From Rotaria sp. Silwood1 (Eukaryota; Rotifera; Eurotatoria; Philodinida; Philodinidae): a stretch of 64,000 nt of DNA. The stretch lies in assembly GCA_905250075.1 (NCBI GenBank), contig CAJNOP010000203.1:201624-265623 (forward strand), read 5' to 3'. Shown in pieces: positions 35,079 through 47,075 of the stretch. The translations under genes and the position numbers were made by a program. The notes below the pieces were generated by a model, which did not search any database, had not been told where the DNA came from, and saw only the letters and a program-made list of their open reading frames with translations. Position 1 is the first letter of the stretch. Every line of letters starts with the position of its first letter.

Positions 35079-38000
35079 ATGTCTGATCTCTCCGATCTTG
35101 ATCGTCAATTAGAACAATTACGACGATGTGAATTAATTAAAGAACATGAAGTTAAAATGCTTTGTACAAAAGCAAGAGAAATACTTGTTGAAGAAAGTAA
35201 TGTTCAATGTGTTGATTCACCTGTTACTATTTGTGGTGATATACATGGACAAATGTTCGATCTACTTGAATTATTTCGAGTTGGAGGTAAAAGAAGAAAA
35301 TATTTTTCGTAAAAAACGTTCCTCTACATATCAAATCAGTTTTTCTGAACGTGATAACATTTCTCGTATCTTCTATCATGAGATTTTTAAAATATTCTCA
35401 TGTATAGTATAAAAATAAATGTTGTTCATAGATTAATTTTCATATGATCATAGTTTATTATTGAAAAATCTAGTAAAATTTCGGACAATCAAATTATTCT
35501 AGTACTTGATAGAAAAGGCATTCAGTATCTGAACAGATTTTCTTATTACATATATATTGGATTACATTTGTAATGAATATGAAGTTTGAAAATTATAAAC
35601 AAAGATAAAATATACTTCTAATCATCGAATTTAGTATTAATTCTATTTCTTTCTCTAATACAATTATTTTAGAATGTTCGTTTAAGTTAATCTAATCTAT
35701 TATTATCAAATATTGAATCACTATAATTATTTATATTAAGTTCTGTAGGTATGCACATGTATATATTTAAATAAAGTTATAATTAAACTCATGATTTTAT
35801 AAGATAGAATAGATTAACATGTCAGAATGATTGAGCACATTTATTTCTTCGTAAAAAGAATTCCTTCTCGAAATGGTTTTTTAATACGTTTTTTTTGTTT
35901 TTATTTTGTTGTCAATCATATCAACATGTTTCATTAAGTTCTATAATATTAATTCCATAAAAGCTACTTCTTATGGTTTAGTTTAACTTCCAATACAATA
36001 CTTTCTTTACATCATTCATGATACTTTTCTTTTTGGTTCGTAACAAAAAAACTTTGTAAGTCTTCTTATCTAGTTGTTATACACGTAACGGAAATTTCTA
36101 TTAATGAACTTCTGTTCTCTAATTATATTAGAGTATCATATAAGAATAACTTCTATTTATAAATTTCTTATATAAACCTTTGTCCTTTATTGGAGATAAA
36201 AAGAAGAAATACAAGAAACTTTAATTAAAAAATTCATATACATTAATAATAGGATATTATTTTTTTTCTTTTTACTTTGTCGAATAATCATCTTATGAAG
36301 AATAAAAAAAAAACACAAATTCAAGTATAATTCAAAAAAATTTGATGAATTATAGTACAGATAATTAATGTGAACTTTTTAGTGCGATGAATAGTAAGGC
36401 AAGAATGATTATCTAATAGAAAAGAAAAAAAACGTCGTTTCTTTGTTTATCTTTTTGATTATTCTTTTTCTGTTTTTGATGAATAATTTACTTTCTAAGT
36501 CAAGGAACTTAGCATGTGTTCGAGTATAAGGAAAAAATTATTCATTAGCAACATGACTTCACAAAATTAAAATATTTACATTTTAATAGAATGAACTTTT
36601 TCTATATAGCTAATTTTTATATATTACATCTACATTAAGCTACTCTACATATTTTGAAGACTATATATGGTATATTCTATAAACTACTCCTGAAGGTATA
36701 TACAAAACTTTTTCAAAAAAAAAAGATCAATTTAGTTTTTGTTATCGACATGACGAAGTACGAAAAAATGTTTGTTTTTAAGGGAATGATAAGTTCAAAA
36801 TCAATACCGAACGGTACGAACCAAGATGCAGTAGAAAAGAGAGAGAATTCACATGACGATAATAGAGATACTATATAAGAAATTGATAGTAGGTGTCATC
36901 ATTAATTGAAGACTCACGGAAGCAGTATAGAAGTAATGGATCTAGTTTCCGGATATATATATATATGCAATAGTATATCTATGATTTGTAGGATTGTATT
37001 TGTTAAAAGAGTATCATAAGCAACTAATGACATAATCGGTAGGTAAATAGAGAAGGATAAGTCTTCAGAATGAACGGCATTCCTCCCACTGAAATACGAC
37101 TTTAGCTCCGTAGTAAAAGATTTCTTTGACTTGTTATCCTCCTAGTAAAAACTTTCGAGCTAATTCACTATCAGAGACATACTGAAGTCATTTACTAGTT
37201 GAATTAAAACTGAAACACATACATATGTTAATTAATTAATTAATTAGTTTTAATAAGTAGTCAGATGAAAGAGCACAACATTTTGACATGTTTGTTTCTA
37301 AATATGAATTTATTATTGATATAATTTTAGGTGATGTTCCACAAACGAATTATTTATTTTTGGGAGATTTTGTTGATCGTGGTTTCTATAGTGTTGAAAC
37401 ATTTTTACTTTTACTTGCACTTAAAGTACGATATCCTGATCGAATAACTTTAATACGTGGTAATCATGAATCCCGTCAGATTACACAAGTTTATGGTTTT
37501 TATGATGAATGTTTACGAAAATATGGTTCTATTATGGTATGGCGATATTGCACAGAAGTATTTGATTATTTAAGTTTATCAGCTGTTATTGATGGAAAAA
37601 TATTTTGTGTACATGGTGGTCTTAGTCCATCAATAAATACACTCGATCAAATACGACAAATTGATCGAAAAATGGAAGTACCTCATGATGGTCCTATGTG
37701 TGATCTTTTATGGTAAAATTTTGTTTACAAAATAAAAATCATAATTTATTTCTTTTGTTTGTTTTTTTTTTATAGGTCTGATCCTGAAGAAACACTTGGT
37801 TGGGGTGTAAGTCCACGTGGTGCTGGATTTTTATTTGGTAGTGATGTTGTATCACAATTTAATCAAACAAATAATATTGATTTAATTTGTCGTGCACATC
37901 AACTTGTTATGGAAGGTTATAAATGGCATTTTAATGAAACAGTTTTAACTGTATGGTCGGCACCAAATTATTGTTATCGTTGTGGAAATGTTGCTGCTAT

Positions 38001-38109
38001 ACTTGAACTTGATGAACATCTTAATCGTAGTTTTACAATATTTGAAGCTGCACCACAAGATCAACGTTCAGCAGCAACAAAACGTGTTGTACCCGATTAT
38101 TTTCTTTGA
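35079..38109 (+). CDS. PPP4C: serine/threonine protein phosphatase 4 catalytic subunit
   Basis: Three exons (35079-35286, 37331-37712, 37776-38109) give exactly 307 aa, the length of animal PP4C. It is near-identical to PP4C in most blocks: [20 protein letters not shown], the metal-binding GDIHG, GDFVDRG and GNHE motifs, [54 protein letters not shown], and the C-terminal DYFL that is carboxymethylated in PP2A-like enzymes. PP4 is a two-metal Ser/Thr phosphatase acting in DNA-damage signalling, centrosome maturation and splicing control. The DYFL end and N-terminus separate it from PP2A and PP6. Intron 1 is 2.04 kb and contains no other gene. Confidence 0.96.
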
Positions 38110-39143
38110 AATAATAACAATTTATGATAATCTAAATGTATGTGATTATGAGTGTATCTTTTTTTTGAATGTCTTTTTTTTCTGTCCCGTATGATCGGCT
38201 GTTCTCATTTGAACAAAACAAAAAAATTAACGACACTAAGAGTATGTTAATATAAATGTTTCGTTTTGTTGTTTTTCTTGTCTGTAATTTTCATCATTGA
38301 ATTATTATACATTCGAAGATAAAGTGAATGTCAGAATTTCTACATATTAATTGATGTTTTATTTCTCATGAGAATAACAAAATAGAATAGACTGATTTTA
38401 GAACATTATCTTCGCTTTCGAACTGTAACGTTAAAAATATAACAGGAAGTTGGGCAAAAACATCTTTTTTTTTTCTTTTTCCATATTTCTAATCAATTCT
38501 CAGCTAGTAACTTAACTTCCCCATATGTCTATAGATCTTTTTTTTTTTATAATAGAAATCCTTTTCTTTCCTATATGCTAAAATATATGTTAGTAAAATC
38601 AGCACATGTTTAGAAAACATTGACTACCATAGAGTACTTAATAATTAGAGCTTTAGAAAAAACAACAATATATTTAGTCATTTGTTTTATTGAATTATTT
38701 TTATTATATCTATATGAATAGTAACAAATGAATGATTCTCAAGACGAAGAATATTCATTGAATAAAATCTTCTTTGTCATCTATCAAATCGAATTACGAT
38801 GATGAAAGACAAAAAAAAAAAAATAATAATAAAGAAGAACGTCTTCTTTTGGTTATTTTTTTTTGTTTTTCTTCGATATAAAAGACGATTACTATAGCGT
38901 GTATTGTATCGTAGATTAAATTTTATTGATTAGATTCAATCGAGTACCTAATAATTTGCCTACTCATCATCAAACATCCTTTTATATACATATATTTACT
39001 TTTGATAACATTATTGCACGTTAGTAAGTCATAAAGAAAAAAGAAAATAATTGACAACATAGCAAAATAATAAGAACAAAAAAAAAAAAAGAAAAAAGTC
39101 CAACTGTGATTTTTATTTTTCTTATATTTCAGATGATTGAACG
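38110..39143. other. spacer between PP4 and ABHD17
   Basis: 3' UTR of PP4 and AT-rich spacer. An acceptor-like TTCTTATATTTCAG ends at 39132, 11 nt before the ABHD17 ATG. No separate gene is seen. Confidence 0.5.
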
Positions 39144-40775
39144 ATGAATACATTATCAATACGTGATCTTTGTTGTCTTTTTTGTTGTCCACCTTTACCA
39201 TCACGTATAGCTGCTAAACTTGGTAATATAAAATTTATTATATAGAAAAATTTTTTTATTTATTAAAATTTTAGCTTTTCTTCCACCGGAACCAACTTAT
39301 TCATTATTAGTTACTGATAATTCTACATTAATAAATGGTACACATGATCAAATTTTATCAACATCAATAAAACCTATACAAACTGATTCATCAACATCTT
39401 CTCATTATAGAATATTTTTTTCTGATAAAGCTGAATGGCAACATTCAACAAATGAAATTTCTAAATTAGAACCATATTTTGTAACAACATCTCGTCATAA
39501 TCGTATTGCATGCATTTATGTTAATTGTACACCAAATCCAAAATATTATATTTTATTTAGTCATGGCAATGCTGTTGATCTTGGTAAACAGAATTTTTTT
39601 CTTATAAAAAAAAAATTTGTGATAAATTTTTTTTGTTTTTCAAGGTCAAATGGCTAGTTTTTTTATTGTTTTGGGTGCACGTTTACAATGTAATATATTT
39701 AGTTATGATTATTCCGGTTATGGTGCATCACAAGGAAAAGCAAGTGAAAAAAATATGTATGCTGATATCGAAGCAGCATACAAATCTATTAAACAACGAT
39801 ATCATATATCTGAATCGAAAATTATTCTCTATGGACAAAGTATCGGTAAGAGAAAATAATTAAAAAAAAAACAATGTTATTAATAAAATATATTCTACAA
39901 TCGTCTATGACTGAAATCAAAAATTGATAGTATACTATGTCTTCCAGTGTTTTATCCAGGATTTTTTCTCCGGAGGGGCGATTTGAATTTCCGAGGGGGC
40001 GAAAAATTATTTTCGGGGGGGGGGGAGCAAGCCATGTATTCGTAGCACGATTATCACAAGTCTCGGGAGGGCGAACTCGATTTTCGAGAGGGGGGGGGGG
40101 GGGCGCCGCCCCCGGGCACCCCTCTGGATAAAACACTGATGTCTTCTCTATGAAGAGTCAACTTGATCTTTGAATAAAATACTTGTTTATGACTTCATAT
40201 ATATATTCATAGGTACTGTTCCAACAATAGATTTAGCTTCACGTTATAATGATTGTTGTGTAGCATGTATATTACATAGTCCATTAACATCAGGCATGCG
40301 TGTAGCATTTCCTGAAACAAAACGAACATGGTGTTGTGATGCATTTCCTTCAATAGATAAAATTCATCGAATACGTTCAATTGTTTTAATTATACATGGA
40401 ACAGATGATGATGTTATTGATGTAAGTCATGGTTTTGCACTTTATAATCGAATACATATACAACATCAAACTGATCCATTATGGGTTGATGGTGCTGGTC
40501 ATAATGATATTGAAGTAAAAAAAAACAAAAAAATAAATTAATTTTAAATTTCAATATATATACATATTTATTATTTTCATTTTATTAAGGCACATGGTCA
40601 ATATGTTGAAAGATTATTACGATTAATTGATATCGACATTCCACAAATATATTTAAAAACACAAGAACAAATACAACAACAACCAGAACAAACAACATCA
40701 GCTCAATCTACACTTGCATCAACACTTATTATACCAGCATCAACAACAACAACAACAACTAATGGAGCAAATTAA
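39144..40775 (+). CDS. ABHD17: ABHD17-type alpha/beta-hydrolase depalmitoylase
   Basis: Five exons (39144-39222, 39275-39583, 39645-39845, 40213-40514, 40590-40775) give 358 aa. The N-terminus has the Cys-rich [11 protein letters not shown] motif that is palmitoylated and anchors ABHD17 proteins to membranes. [12 protein letters not shown] follows, as in human ABHD17A-C. Hydrolase landmarks are [26 protein letters not shown], the nucleophile Ser in [24 protein letters not shown], the acid Asp in HGTDDDVID and the catalytic His in DGAGHND. ABHD17 enzymes remove palmitate from proteins such as N-Ras and PSD-95. The protein is longer than human ABHD17 because of a Ser/Thr-rich insertion near residues 35-70 and a Gln/Thr-rich tail. 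Intron 3 carries a hAT-type MITE. Confidence 0.94.
39945..40138. mobile_element. hAT-type MITE with G-runs in ABHD17 intron 3
   Basis: The perfect 14-bp terminal inverted repeats CAGTGTTTTATCCA and TGGATAAAACACTG bound 194 bp. ATGTCTTC is duplicated on both sides (39937-39944 and 40139-40146). CAGTG ends with 8-bp duplications are typical of hAT elements. The interior is GC-rich, with uninterrupted runs of at least 10 G around 40016-40026 and 40091-40103, unlike anything else in the window. These could form G-quadruplexes in the transcript strand. Confidence 0.85.
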
Positions 40776-41820
40776 TAGATTATTATGAAATAAAATTTAT
40801 ATTGATAAAATTCTTTCAAGTTGTGAAAATTGAATAATCGATCATTATGTGCAATGTTTTCATCTGTACTTTTCTTGTTTTACTATTAGGTCAATATATC
40901 TATATATATATATATATTTTTAAACAAATCAAAGATCAATTTTTTTTTCTATATATATATATGTGTGTGTGTGTATGATCTAGTGCAAACTACAGCAAAG
41001 AAAAATTTTTTATGTTTATGATTGTTTTTTTTTTCTTTTTTTTTTTGTGTTAACTAACAAAAAAAAAGAAAAATATGGGTGATGTATTTAACTATTAGTT
41101 GTTTTTTTTGTTTAACTGTGAATGAAGATAAGAACAAAAGAAAGAAAAACAACAACAGATTAAGATAGTGTGACTATTGATAAATATGAAATAATGTTTA
41201 GATTTGATAACTTGATTATTGTATACTAATTGATAGAACTCATGAGAGAATATTTTCAATTATTCAATCACGTTTTCATCGAACTCTATGAGATTCTGGG
41301 TTATAGGTCATGCCAATCTCGAATATGATCGAAAAAAAATTCCTCTGTAGATTTTTATATATCAGTTTTCAAGATTAAAAAATTCTTTAACAAGTTTCTG
41401 TTTCTCAATCTATCTAGATGATTGTATCGCATATCGGATGCGCTATGGAAACATCACATAAATATTAACTAAAAAGCTATCAGTCAATGCTTTTTTTGAA
41501 GCTAATATCGTAACACATCAATGGCGTTCTAGAAGATCTACAATTATCATAGATTTATGAAGTTTATATTACTCATATAAGAGTATCTGATAATCTATTT
41601 TTAAATCTTTAGAAAAAACAGTCGGAACTTAGTATTACATTGATAGTACAATGCAGTAACTTCTAGAATACCTTTTTTCTAACATATGGATTCAAAGAGT
41701 TAAATCAATTCTACTTTACAAGATATATTCAACTGTCAATAAGATTCAACAAAGAAAACAAAATACTTTCAAACGAAATTCTATAAATGATTTTATGTTC
41801 AAAATATTTAAAAAAGCTGT
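40776..41820. other. intergenic, no gene recognised
   Basis: 3' flank of ABHD17 with (TA)n and (GT)n microsatellites at about 40900-40975 and A/T-runs. No other structure is seen. Confidence 0.5.
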
Positions 41821-42269
41821 TACCCATGTAGACAAACATTTTCAAAAACGCGTTTAAAAAAGGGCTTAAAATCCATAAAAAGTGGACGTGTTTGGTTCAC
41901 AATCGCGGTTCCCGACTGTCAGCGAAAAACGACCACTTTTTGCCCTTTTTGTGAGCTTAAACGCGTTTTCAGCAAAAACACGCTTGTAAGCTCGTATAAA
42001 CGCATAAAAAGAACATAAAAAGTAGTTATCTTGTTCCTTTTCGTGAACCGTGATTGTAATTATGGTTGTGATTTATGAGTATGAAAAAGATGACAACTTT
42101 TCATGATCGTCTTATACGTTTACACGCGTTTATCACCGTTTTTTTGGCAAAAAGTGGTCGTTTTTCGCTGACAGTCGGGAACCGCGATTGTGAACCAAAC
42201 ACATCCACTTTTTATGGATTTTAAGCCCTTTTTTAAACGCGTTTTTGAAAATGTTTGTCTGTTTGGGTA
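41821..42269. mobile_element. foldback MITE with about 130-bp arms, TA target site
   Basis: About 130 bp at 41821-41950 and 42138-42269 are reverse complements with only a few differences, both starting TACCCA and continuing GACAAACATTTTC. Taking TA as target duplication, the element proper is CCCA...TGGG. The interior has CGCGTTT motifs. The high arm identity indicates a young insertion or gene conversion between arms. No coding region is present. Confidence 0.78.
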
Positions 42270-42976
42270 GCGCAATCCTTTGCCGGATTAAAAATGTGAA
42301 ACACGATGGATCTATTATTACTAATTAAATGGAAATCGCTTTCTTTCATTCCTTTGCAATACTTTTGTAGCTAATCGTTTATCTGATACTTTAGAACTAC
42401 AGTTTTTCTATCACGGTCTGTGCGGGGGAGGGGATCCAAAATTTCTACCCTATAAATTTCAACACTCCTTTCAGATCGTGCTTCACAAAATAGCGAACTT
42501 ATATGTTTTAGCTTCATGAGATCAATTTCAATAGTTATTATACATATGTAAAACTTTAGGAGCATTGAACGAAATCATGAAAAGTGACATGTTTGAAAAC
42601 ATCATAAAATATAGAAAAGGTTTTTAATGACAACGAATGGTTCGTTTCCAAGGTATTGATATGTAATAGAAATTTTTTCTATAATATTTGCAATGAAATA
42701 ATTCAACGAATAAATAATTTTGATAGTTATAGTTTTTGAGTCTATGCAACTCATCATCAGTAACAAAATTGATAGTCCTATAATCATCTCAATCAAAAAT
42801 CATCATTTTCATTGAACAGTAATCGATATAGACACATGCTATGTTTTCGCACAATAATGAATAGATACTTCGTCTTCTAATTAAATCACTGAAAAACTCT
42901 ATTTTTGATTGGTGTATACATCAAATGAATGTCATGAAAATCATTTGACTCTCATTATCCTATTTAATATAAAAGA
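42270..42976. other. intergenic, 5' flank of the SUN gene
   Basis: AT-rich DNA without recognisable features apart from a G-run at about 42423-42432. Confidence 0.5.
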
Positions 42977-44425
42977 ATGTTATCTACACGAGCTCAATCC
43001 ACAAAGACTCAATCTACATTATTAGCATCAGGTATATCAAAACAAAAAAACAAAAAATCGTAAGCTATTTTTGTATTCTCCTCAGGTGATCATCAATCAA
43101 TTGAAACTCCATCTAAGTTCAAGTAGATTTTATTTTTAATTTAATCATATTTTCTAATTCTTTATATAGTTTTCTTTTAATCAATAAAATTCGTAATCTT
43201 CTTATTCTAATAGCAATTCTTCTTTGTAAGTTATTTATAATTCATTTAATTAAAACAAATTCATAGAAATTTCTAAATAGTTGTTTGGTTAGTTGGTATT
43301 CCATTTTCAACATGGTTATTTACAATTAATTCTAATCATTTTCATATAAATGAAATCAAATTAAAAGAATTTATTCGAAATGAATTAGAAAAATATTTAC
43401 AACAATTTCAATTAACATGTAAATCAAAGTAAAAGAGACAAAAAAAAACAAAAAAAAACAATTATTTTTCTTCGAAATTTTTTATTATTTATTCAGTACA
43501 CAATGTATTACATATCATAATTATGTATCAAAAATTGAACATGAACAAAATATTCAACAAATTCTTAATAAATGTAATTCGAATTTTTTTTCATGGTTTA
43601 ATAGTGGACAAGTAGAATTAATAATTCTTTTTTTTGTTATTTATCAAAAGATGTTTTATTTTTTTTTTTTATTAGAAAATAAAATTAATTATTGATGAAG
43701 CTCTTAGAAAATATGATTCAGATAATATTGCATTAGCAGATTATGCACTTGAATCTGTTGGTAAGATTTCTTATTTTTAAAATATAAAGTCTTAATAATA
43801 AATTTCTAGGTGGTTCAATTATTACTGAATATTCATCAAAAACATATACTGATCGTTCACCAACATTGAATATACTTGGTTTACCAATTCTTAAACGAAT
43901 TATATCACCAAATATTATTCTTAGAGTAAAATATTTCAATTTTTTCATAATTTATTATGAATTATTTTATAGAAAGGTATTATGCCTGGTAATTGTTGGC
44001 CAATGATAGGTTCACATGGTTATATTCTTATTAGTCTTGCTTTTCCTGTTCGACCAACAATGTTTACACTTGAACATTTACCTAAAACACTTTCATTTGA
44101 TGGACAAAGTCGTTCAGCACCGAAAGAATTTTCAATTCGAGTAAGAAAATTCTTTTTTTTTTTTGTTTTTTCTCATTCAAATTTTAACATCATTCAGGGA
44201 TTAAATTCAATTGATAATGAAGGACAATTTCTTGGTCGTTTTATATATGATACAACAAAAATCGATTCTTCACATATACAAACATTTCATGTTCAACAAG
44301 GAGATCATTTAATATTTTATCATTTAATTAAATTAATTATTGAATCAAATTGGGGTCATCCAGAATTTACTTGTATCTATCGTTTTCGTGTTCATGGACA
44401 ACCTCAACTTCCATCGTCATATTAA
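42977..44425 (+). CDS. SUN: SUN-domain inner nuclear membrane protein
   Basis: Nine exons (42977-43031, 43086-43122, 43170-43225, 43281-43428, 43497-43611, 43676-43760, 43810-43925, 43973-44140, 44198-44425) join in frame to 335 aa. A short N-terminal nucleoplasmic part is followed by one membrane helix at about residues 37-60 (RNLLILIAILLFVWLVGIPF) and a modest helical stalk. The C-terminal SUN domain has ALADYALESVGGSIITEYSS, MPGNCWPMIGSHGYILI, FTLEHLPKTL, RSAPKEFSI and SNWGHPEFTCIYRFRVHGQP. SUN proteins bind KASH peptides in the perinuclear space and form the LINC complex that couples nucleus and cytoskeleton. This one is much shorter than vertebrate SUN1/2, closer to SUN3-5-like or minimal invertebrate forms. 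The short exons before the membrane segment are the least certain part. Confidence 0.9.
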
Positions 44426-44910
44426 AACAGAAAAAAAGAAACCAGAAGTTTCTACTACTTTGTTTTTCTTTTTTTTAAATATTCATATCTATCTTTCGTT
44501 TGACCTTCATTCTTTACAATAATTAATTGTATGAATAAATTCTTCTAGTATAAACATATATGAAAGTGTTAGTAAGTTCAGTTGACTAGTAATTAGAACT
44601 AAATAAAAAGATATTAGTCAATATCTTTCCAAAGATATGAAAAAAAAATCGAAAACTTCAGAATAGATTATAGAGCATGAAGCGAATCTATGATGAGATT
44701 TTTAATAGCATCGAACTCGCCAAAACTTCTTTCACAAAACAATTTTTCTAAAAACTTTGTCAATTCTCAAAAGAAAAAACTCTTGTGCTCAGACATGAGT
44801 AGATCTTGAGAAAACCAGATTTCTCAAAGCAATATTTAAAATTCAGATCTTTTTCATGCATGTCATTCATGGTGTAGAGTCTATTCTGAAATCTTCGTTT
44901 AGCTGTATCA
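44426..44910. other. spacer between SUN gene and the duplicated block
   Basis: 3' flank of the SUN gene with no gene recognised. Confidence 0.5.
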
Positions 44911-44995
44911 ATGCTTTCTGTCAATTCATTTTTATTAAATAAGAAAAGAAATACATCAAGAAATATAGAATGTTTTTTTTGTCTCCAATGGAAGT

Positions 44996-45388
44996 TTAAT
45001 GAATAACAGCTTTCATACATCTTAGTGAACAGTTTCCACAATATTTTTCATCTATTTTACAATTATCATCTGAATAACATTTTGGAAAACGTGGAAATAA
45101 TATATTTGGATCTGAACGACGAACTCTATCAGCAAGTCTTGCTGGACAACATCCATCATGTTCTTTAGGGCAACAATATGGTTGATCATATACAAATGGA
45201 TTACATTCACATATTGGACAACCATTTCGAACTAAATATCGTTTACATTTCACTCGACAAAACACTACAGGTAAACATAAAGATATTCTTGCAGTGTCTT
45301 TTTCTTCTAATTAATGGTGATGCTGATGGTGATTGAACATGTAATAGACCAATAAATGCAATAAAAAATAAACAAATATAACTTACAT
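44996..45388 (-). pseudogene. antistasin/WAP-like gene copy B, broken
   Basis: On the minus strand the mature part is recognisable (CRVKCKRYLVRNGCPICECN to CSLRCMKAVIH, stop at 44996). Compared with copy D it has lost an exact 87-nt (29-codon) segment between two ATGGT-containing direct repeats, a typical slippage deletion. The signal-peptide stretch (FFIAFIGLLHVQS) lies in a different frame, and the likely ATG at 45386-45388 is out of frame with both. Two Cys of the family pattern are changed (CNPF for CNPC, KYCG for KCCG). Probably non-functional. Confidence 0.7.
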
Positions 45389-45439
45389 TGTAAAAGATAT
45401 TATTTAGTTTTCGATTGAAAAGTAAGAATAGATATGAAG

Positions 45440-45447
45440 TATTTATA
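45440..45447 (-). promoter_or_regulatory. TATAAATA box of copy B
   Basis: The minus-strand TATAAATA lies about 50 nt before the inferred start of copy B. The identical site is kept at 50053-50060 in the duplicate. The divergent pair B/C shares the 300-bp region between them as a two-way promoter. Confidence 0.4.
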
Positions 45448-45704
45448 TGTTTGTATGTATTATGTATTTTAATTGATGAATGAAAGATAAAAAAACAAAC
45501 GTAAATGTATATCAAGGTATGAAGTCAATACCTAGTCGATAGATGATATCAATTGTATGATAATGTTTATATTAAAACTCAGATTTTTGCTAAAAAACCT
45601 GCGCAAATGTCTATTTTTATGCTTTCATTTACTATTTCAGAGGTATATCAAGTCATCATATATAAATAGAATAAGATAGATTATCAAATAACATCAAACA
45701 AATA

Positions 45705-46136
45705 ATGTCTATCATCATACAATTTTCATTAATCTCACTGATCGTCTTCTTAACATTATCAAATGCTGAAACAAATCTTTCAGCTTTGGATGTTAACCCA
45801 AACATTATTATTAGACCAAGATGTTGTCCATTCATTTGTTTCATAAGATGTTAACGATATATAATTCGAAATAGTTGTCGAACATGTGAATATAATCCAT
45901 GTGTATATGGTAATCCAATTGGAAATGTAAGATGTGATAGAGGAAATCGTCAATGTGCATTACATGGTAGTATATGTAAAGAAAATCAAGTGACAGATAG
46001 ATTGTGTTGTTGTTCAAATACACCAAGTATAATATTTGCATGTTTTTCAAGATATTCTTCGGATTGAAACTATAGAATTGAACAAAAACCTTGTGGAACG
46101 TATCCACGGCGATGTGTTCCTGCAATTATTCCATAG
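45705..46136 (+). pseudogene. antistasin/WAP-like gene copy C, broken
   Basis: It has the same 432-nt length as the intact copy at 50319 and no indels, but two in-frame stops: TAA at 45852-45854 and TGA at 46065-46067. Four or more Cys codons have become Tyr (TGT to TAT). Most differences from copy E are G to A on the coding strand. The signal peptide (MSIIIQFSLISLIVFLTLSN) is still intact. It is a decaying duplicate of copy E, divergent from copy B. Confidence 0.85.
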
Positions 46137-47075
46137 AAATGTGATGAATAAAATACAAATTTTTACATCATATTTATTGCTTCTTTTTTTTTTGTTCTAA
46201 TTCATAATAATTTGTTACTTTATATAGAAATATAACAACTCCTTAGCACTGTATTTGTTTCATTCATGCTAATTTGAATGTATTACTATAAAACACATAA
46301 AGTAAACAAAACATGATAAGTTTTTGTCACTTCTTTCTGAAATTGTCTATCAGAGTTGAATTTATTTTGTTGTTAGTATTTACTTCTGATTGTGAATCAT
46401 GAATATGACATAACTAATTTCTGAAATTTTAGACATGGTTGATGACACATGTTGTTAAGATTACGAATCAGATAAAAGGACGTTGGCAATACAACTGTAT
46501 TTTTATATGCGTACTTTTAATCGAACATATTCCTTTGTAACGTAACACAAGGAAAATTACAAATATGCATAATAATAATATAATTGTAATAATGAAAAAT
46601 AAATATCGCTATTAGTATGATAGCAAGATATATGTTTTTTTTTCTTGTATTAAATGAATTGATTATGTTCCAATGAAAACTAGTCGCTATAGACACATAA
46701 AACATCATTACCTTCTTTGAACTATGATTGTTTATAGGATAGGAAATGTTTAAAAAAAATTTAGACCGTATCGACATTGTTACTAATGTTTATAGAAAGA
46801 AAGATTATGATTAGAGACTCTCTCAACAGAATTCTTTATCATATCAGTATGCCTATATTTACAATAGTGTTTATTAAACATATTCCAATAATATATCTTT
46901 GATACAAAGTTATAAATTGTAAGAAAGTTGGATTTTATTAGAGTGAATTATATTAAATATAGTTTTGATAAATGAAAATGTTCTCCAAGATAAAGAACAA
47001 GAGAAATGATAATTTTTCTCAGCATAAAAGAAAACTACTAATACAAAATGCAAAGCAAGAACGATGTTAACAATT

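Larger units (their letters stand above)
44911..47075. repeat. segmental duplication unit 1 (antistasin/WAP pair B-C)
   Basis: About 2.1 kb is repeated in direct orientation at about 49441-51550. Identity is high from TGCTTTCT at 44911 through both genes and the region between them. It falls off gradually in the 3' flank, where ATATTCCAATAATATATCTT still matches near 46880. Edges were judged by eye. Confidence 0.75.

Noticed and set aside
37288-37330. Upstream extension and ATG of PP4 exon 2
   Set aside because: Intron sequence. The exon starts after TTTTAG at 37331, which joins exon 1 in frame to give the conserved VGGDVP.
45243-45515. 90-codon minus-strand frame as an independent protein
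   Set aside because: Its last part is the shifted signal-peptide region of copy B; the first part is promoter sequence.
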